NCBI GenBank assembly: GCA_026419785.1
Contig: JAODTK010005831.1
Coordinates: 124,001-188,000 of the forward strand
Length of the DNA stretch: 64,000 bases
Reading direction: 5' to 3'
Source: Sclerodactyla briareus
Taxonomy: Eukaryota; Echinodermata; Holothuroidea; Dendrochirotida; Sclerodactylidae
This document shows, one piece after another, positions 59,826 to 64,000 of the stretch (within the stretch, counting starts at the first letter, position 1; every line of letters starts with the position of its first letter). Made by a program: the position numbers and the translations under genes. Under the pieces are notes generated by a model. That model was not told the origin of the DNA. It saw only the letters and a list, made by a program, of their open reading frames with translations, and did not search any database.

Positions 59826-60914
59826 CAGCGTCGGAAAAACAGGGGTGCGGAGTGCGATTCCGCACCCGAAAGGTCCAAATCAGCACCCGAAATCGAATAG
59901 AGGGGTGCAAAAATTCAGTGACATATTGAGCAAAATCGCACCCGTAAATATCGCGCACCAACATCCATAAAATGGAACTGCCCAAAGAGCCCAAATATTC
60001 GTGGAACTAAATCATTCTGCCGCTGTTCTTGTCTCAGATTGGCTGTACTCCATTCTTCCGCATCGAATTCATTTTCACTCGAAAACCATATGCGACACAC
60101 GTGATCAAGCCTTGTGACCGTGCGGGGGACGTAAATTCCTATTGATTTTGCCGCTGGTATACGTACCACGTAAGCTCGGTTACGTTATTAACTTTGTATA
60201 CAGAGCACAGGAACACCATACACCATAGCTTACTCTTCGCCTGTGTGTACGTACAGTACATGCATACAGCAGCCTTTTCATGTATACAATTCACGAATAC
60301 CAGTGTTTGTTCCGACTGTGTGAAACATGTGCTAGCTCCATCCATGTGACCAACTCGTTTTTCAGTTATGAGTGAATTCAGAGCCTCAGAGGTAGATACG
60401 CTGATACGGTTCTGATCAACTTCGCGAGAATCGGAGCAGTGTACAAAGTCCACAAATGCTATAACTTGACAGCAAAGAAATACAAACTGGAAAAGACGGA
60501 TAAACTAGCCGAGAAATGGGAGGTGGCAATTCATTTCTATCTAGCAAGTGCGTGTGCGGCAGTAACTGCAAGTTGACTACCCAAATTTACCATTTCGCGG
60601 CCAGGTGACTGAGTATCGACCTCTCCAACAATTTATAACATGCCCTGCAGCCAAAATGGATCGTTTTGTGGTGAAAAAATCCACTACTGCCGCAAATATA
60701 TGTGGAAAAGATGTTTGCAATGCATTGTTGAACACAAGCAGTGTGTGCGTTATTGACAGCTAACCAATCGATGGCTTTAGCAATGCATTTGGGACCACTT
60801 TTCAATGGTTAGGCAATAGCACCGAAAATCCCAAAGTTGCACCCGAAATGGGATTGAGGGGTGCGATTTTTTTCAAAAATAGCACCCGAAATGAAAAAAA
60901 TGTTTCCTACCCTG
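59826..60914. mobile_element. Non-autonomous hAT transposon, 1,089 bp
   Basis: The element begins CAGCGTCGGAAA and ends so that its reverse complement begins CAGGGTAGGAAA, the usual hAT-type inverted terminus. An exact 8-bp target duplication GTAGTGAT flanks it, the size expected for hAT. Subterminal repeats of 'gcacccgaaat' occur near both ends (near 59,863, 59,884, 59,936, 60,838, 60,884). The left end also has a perfect small hairpin (GGGTGCGGA ... TCCGCACCC). No full transposase is present. A short plus-strand frame at 60,656 ('MDRFVVKKSTTAANICG') could be a transposase N-terminus relic, with low certainty; the 104-codon minus ORF at 60,139-60,453 is unrecognised. Confidence 0.88.
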
Positions 60915-60922
60915 GTAGTGAT
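60915..60922 (+). repeat. Right target-site duplication of hAT element
   Basis: GTAGTGAT, identical to 59,818-59,825. Confidence 0.85.
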
Positions 60923-60989
60923 GTTCCTGATAACGAACTGATGCACAATTAGCAGGCATCAATATAACACTCTCAGCCAGTGTGCGCGA

Positions 60990-61060
60990 TCTTGGTGTGA
61001 TTACCATTTCAGCTGATTTTGAGAGTAATCATTTCAGCTGATTTCAAAAGTAATTTTCAT
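60990..61060 (+). repeat. Short tandem duplication (~27 bp)
   Basis: 'catttcagctgattttgaga' followed by 'gtaatcatttcagctgattt': the block 'atttcagctgattt' is repeated with 'agtaat' after each copy. Confidence 0.7.
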
Positions 61061-61602
61061 CCTTATATCGGGCAGTTCAATTCTTTAACACAATTTGATA
61101 ACTATACAATATGATGTACGATATGAGATGTTCTTACATGTAATGTGAAGAATTCTTTTGACTTCTTCTTCGAATTTTCTAATGTTACCACTAATAGGGG
61201 CTATTCTCTCAAGCTTTGTGGTAAACGTTGCACTTTAGGCATTCGGAAGTAATTTCTTTTTGCAAAGAATGATTAATGTGGAATAGCCTCCCTGCAGAAG
61301 TTGTTTAGTCTAAAAGTGTTAATACCTCCAGGAACAGCCTTAATTGGCTCGTTTCTCAAGATTCGTGGGGGAGTTCTGTTGTTCTCCTAATTGGCTTGTT
61401 GTGGTTTTGGGGTCGTTCATGAGGACTCAGTTCCTTCCTGACCCTTTCCTACTGAACTAAACTAAACTAATATATCCTAACATTTAAATAAAGTGCGACC
61501 AGCCAATACTCATCTGGTCAATATGTGGAAACTCTCAACAGAGCTTGAGTACTGACTAGCAACTGACAACTTTTCTAAAAATATGGCAACTATTATTACA
61601 TA

Positions 61603-61905
61603 TTACTTAAGTTTTAGGAGGTGCTTGTGCTTTGGGAACTTCGCACAGAACTTCTCAGCGACGAATCGGTGCCTTCGGGCAAGGAGCGTTCTCACAAGCC
61701 TCTCTGACTCAGCCCTGATACCGAACGAGTCTTTCCACAGCAGCATAGCCCGGTACTTCTGTTCCTCGATGCCAGAGTAGTCATGCTTGACTCGCTCCAG
61801 GTCACTGTCCCGGATGCCCAGGGACCTCATAAATGGTTGCCATGATGACACATCCAGCTCCTCCGCCAAATACATCAGCTCCTCCCCGGTTGCCAATTTG
61901 GAGAT
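61603..61905 (-). CDS. Death-domain protein, probable 3'-terminal exon
   Basis: The minus strand has a splice acceptor 'tcttgtccattgcag' immediately upstream of 61,905, then an open frame to a TAA at 61,603-61,605. The exon encodes about 100 residues: 'ISKLATGEELMYLAEEL', 'VSSWQPFMRSLGIRDSDLER', 'YSGIEEQKYRAMLLW', 'ESERLVRTLLARRHRFVAEK'. This fits the Death-domain pattern (LA..L....W..L.R.LGI...D...I.......EQ....L..W), a six-helix adaptor domain in apoptosis and innate immune signalling. The domain fills the exon and is followed by a basic tail 'CAKFPKHKHLLKLK'. Residues before 61,905 in the longer 125-codon frame are intron. Upstream exons should lie at higher coordinates; I could not identify them. 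It is the only stretch that looks like intact host coding sequence. Death-domain genes are expanded in several invertebrate deuterostomes. Confidence 0.8.
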   Translation of the reverse strand: MSKLATGEELMYLAEELDVSSWQPFMRSLGIRDSDLERVKHDYSGIEEQKYRAMLLWKDSFGIRAESERLVRTLLARRHRFVAEKFCAKFPKHKHLLKLK

Positions 61906-62039
61906 CTGCAATGGACAAGAATGTTTCTGCCAGATTCCCTTCTTTGCACACTTCAATTGACCACAGGGAAATTCCCTCATTGAGACAGTATAGTGACTAG
62001 AATCAGTGGCTCAAATCAAGCTGCAACCAGGGAGAGCCA

Positions 62040-63240
62040 AAAGGCTCAGTGATTCCTTACTGATCCTCGTTGTAACCAATTCCTAGCAGTGTCAATTTCA
62101 TGTAATTGGAATGGGGAACCAACATACTCAGTATGAGCGTCTCCATCCACTCCATTAACTGTTGACAAGCCCAAAGTGGCTAAAATATCATTTTTTATGG
62201 ATTACCCCAATTTTCCCCAAGAATGACCCTCAGTCTTCACCAAACATTGGGGTTCATGTACAAACCAAATTTCAACTTGTCCGGACCAAGCATTCTGGAC
62301 TTATCGTATTAACAAGATTTTCAGACTCTGACCTTTTTTTACCTTAGATGATCATTGACCTCACCTGACCCAAAGACAATAGGGACCATTATTCATTATT
62401 GGAAACCCATATACCAAGTATGAGCCTCATCCAATAAAGTGGAGTCGAGTTTTTGTGTTAACAAGGGTCCCCGTACTCTCCCTAAGTAATCTCACTGCAT
62501 AGATTCCTCTGACTTGAAGGAACCAAGATTCACTGGAAGTTAGTGATGCGAGTCACAAAATTTACAGGAGTCGCTACTGCATCACTGTTCATCTAGGCTA
62601 CATTACAGCTTCCTATTCCAACTTCTCTGTGTGTCAATCTCTCTAGGGTATTAGGCCTCAATTCTAGGCTGAGAACCCTCAGAAACCATTATGCTTTCAA
62701 GCCATTTAAACAACAGATCCACATTTTTGTCTGATGATGGTTCATTAGAAAAAAGTAAACGTGTGCATGATGCCTCTATGTAGTGATAACCACTTTGGTA
62801 TTTGCATTGTAGTGGACAATACAAGACAAGACACTGGAAAACACTGAAAAATGAAGTCTCTCAACAATTGTGGCAATTTGAGATGGGAGCAAGTCGTCAC
62901 AAAAACATCAAGTCTTCTGCAGCATATCCCAAGTCAGATCTCAAGTCTTCAGAGTCAAGTATCAAGTCAAGTTCTCAAATTTCAAGACCAAGTCTCAAGT
63001 CCTCTGACACAGAATTCATCTCCCCATCTTTGATCATTGGTCAGGAAGCTATGGTACTTGAGCAGCAAGTCTTAACCAGAGCGGCAAAAATGCTTTGTAA
63101 TTCCTTGACCAAGTTGACTGCTATGAACTCTCTTGACCTCAGATGACCTTTGACCTGAAGCCACACCACTGGACTCTGTGATCATTGTGTAGAGCCCACT
63201 CATCAAGTATGGGATTCACCATACAGGCATGGTCATTTAG
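62040..63240 (+). repeat. TGACC-type dispersed repeats and AAGTC-rich stretch
   Basis: 62,080-62,470 carries 'aaccaacatactcagtatga', 'gaccaagcattctggactta' and 'gatcattgacctcacctgac', aligning with 59,290-59,480. 62,925-63,000 is a (TCAAGTC)-rich low-complexity patch. 63,144-63,156 is a perfect TGACCTTTGACCT. The 114-codon ORF 62,802-63,146 is an S/K-rich translation of the patch. Confidence 0.65.
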
Positions 63241-64000
63241 GTTATATGCTCAAACTTCAAAAATATTATCTTCCAAAAGTCAGTATGAGCTGCCTCTTGT
63301 TTATAATATAAACCTAAATGCAATGAGTTATTAATAGTCTGTATAGTCTACATTAGGCCTGGTGAACGGCATGATCACACCAACTCTCACATGGTTCACT
63401 AGTGGAAGCACATGTCAATGACAAACCTGACCAAATCACGATAATGCAATTTTATATGCAGGCAATTTTTTAGCATTCCCTGGTGTGCACTAAAACAATG
63501 ATTTAATTGTCCTCCTCATCAAATCTGCTGTTTGGGGGTTATGTTGAAATTAATTACATTACTAATATCATTTTGGGGTTAATCAATGGTTGAGCATGTT
63601 TTATCCATTGGATGATGCATAACCAGGGGTCAAATCAAGCAAGCATGAGAGCACAGCCCGAGTGCATCCGGCATGAAAATCTAACCCCGAGATGTATCAT
63701 CATGTGAATGGAAAACAATTGACCGTTGATTCACCCTGTTCATTAATACAAAGCAAAATTTAGCTTGAATATTGCAACGAACGACCCTTGTTTTATCCCC
63801 TTATGATGGAATAGGAACCGCTGATGATATTCAAAAAGCTCATACATCCTCAAAAAAGAATTGAACAACAATCAGGGATGTAGTTGCGGTCGGTCTCGGC
63901 CTTCAATTGCCGGCCTCAGCCTCATTTTGGCCTTGAGGCTGCTGTAGGATCAGTGTACAAACCCAAGAAAGGAGATGGCCGGCCGGCTTCGAACTTACAC
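63241..64000. other. No recognisable gene
   Basis: AT-rich sequence. The last 130 bases contain an imperfect repeat 'gtcggtctcggccttcaatt', 'gccggcctcagcctcatttt', 'ggccttgaggct' rich in GGCC, likely the edge of another dispersed repeat cut by the window end. Confidence 0.45.

Noticed and set aside
60139-60453. 104-codon minus-strand ORF inside the hAT element as a gene
   Set aside because: No transposase or other domain can be recognised and the element is too short to be autonomous.

Overview
This window looks like accessory, transposon-packed nuclear DNA from a marine invertebrate. An echinoderm or hemichordate-like deuterostome is my best guess, but the sequence does not fix the species. 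The evidence is the absence of dense long ORFs or operons, one splice-bounded Death-domain exon (61,603-61,905, minus), several decayed CR1/L2- and jockey-like non-LTR retrotransposons, large satellite arrays, dispersed repeats starting with CAGTGGCGTAGC-like ends followed by long G runs, and TGACCTTTGACCT-bearing repeats. Nearly all listed ORFs are chance frames inside repeats. Many repeat copies differ by single-base indels, which may reflect age, long-read errors, or both.

Layout. 1-3,300: a dispersed-repeat fragment and a ~170-bp tandem repeat. 3,310-7,590: an old foldback-like structure, an imperfect inverted repeat with ~1.8-kb arms that each carry a ~190-bp tandem repeat. 7,800-15,200: repeat copies, a purine tract and no recognisable gene. 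15,205-29,900: one minus-strand CR1/L2-like retrotransposon split in two by an ~11.4-kb foldback element (17,066-28,499). That element has terminal inverted repeats built mostly from a ~165-bp satellite (about 30 copies on the left, about 3 on the right). Between them lies a decayed gene of a multi-copy marine-invertebrate protein family with an XPG/FEN1-like 'GCD' region. 30,100-36,900: repeat fragments, three minisatellite clusters and a tRNA-derived SINE head. 36,900-44,400: a GGTCA-rich repeat, then three consecutive plus-strand non-LTR elements, the last carrying a 336-bp MITE and a 385-bp tandem duplication. 44,400-59,100: dispersed repeats, a MITE-like inverted pair, and 120- to 140-bp tandem repeats. 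59,826-60,914: a non-autonomous hAT element with a perfect 8-bp target duplication. 61,603-63,300: the Death-domain exon and more TGACC-type repeats.

The main discovery candidate is the 11.4-kb foldback element. The retrotransposon reading frame resumes on either side of it at the expected place, so it is a real insertion rather than adjacent satellite. This gives direct positional evidence that the widespread 'GCD' protein family can travel on a satellite-ended foldback transposon. The satellite array also shows a three-monomer higher-order pattern.
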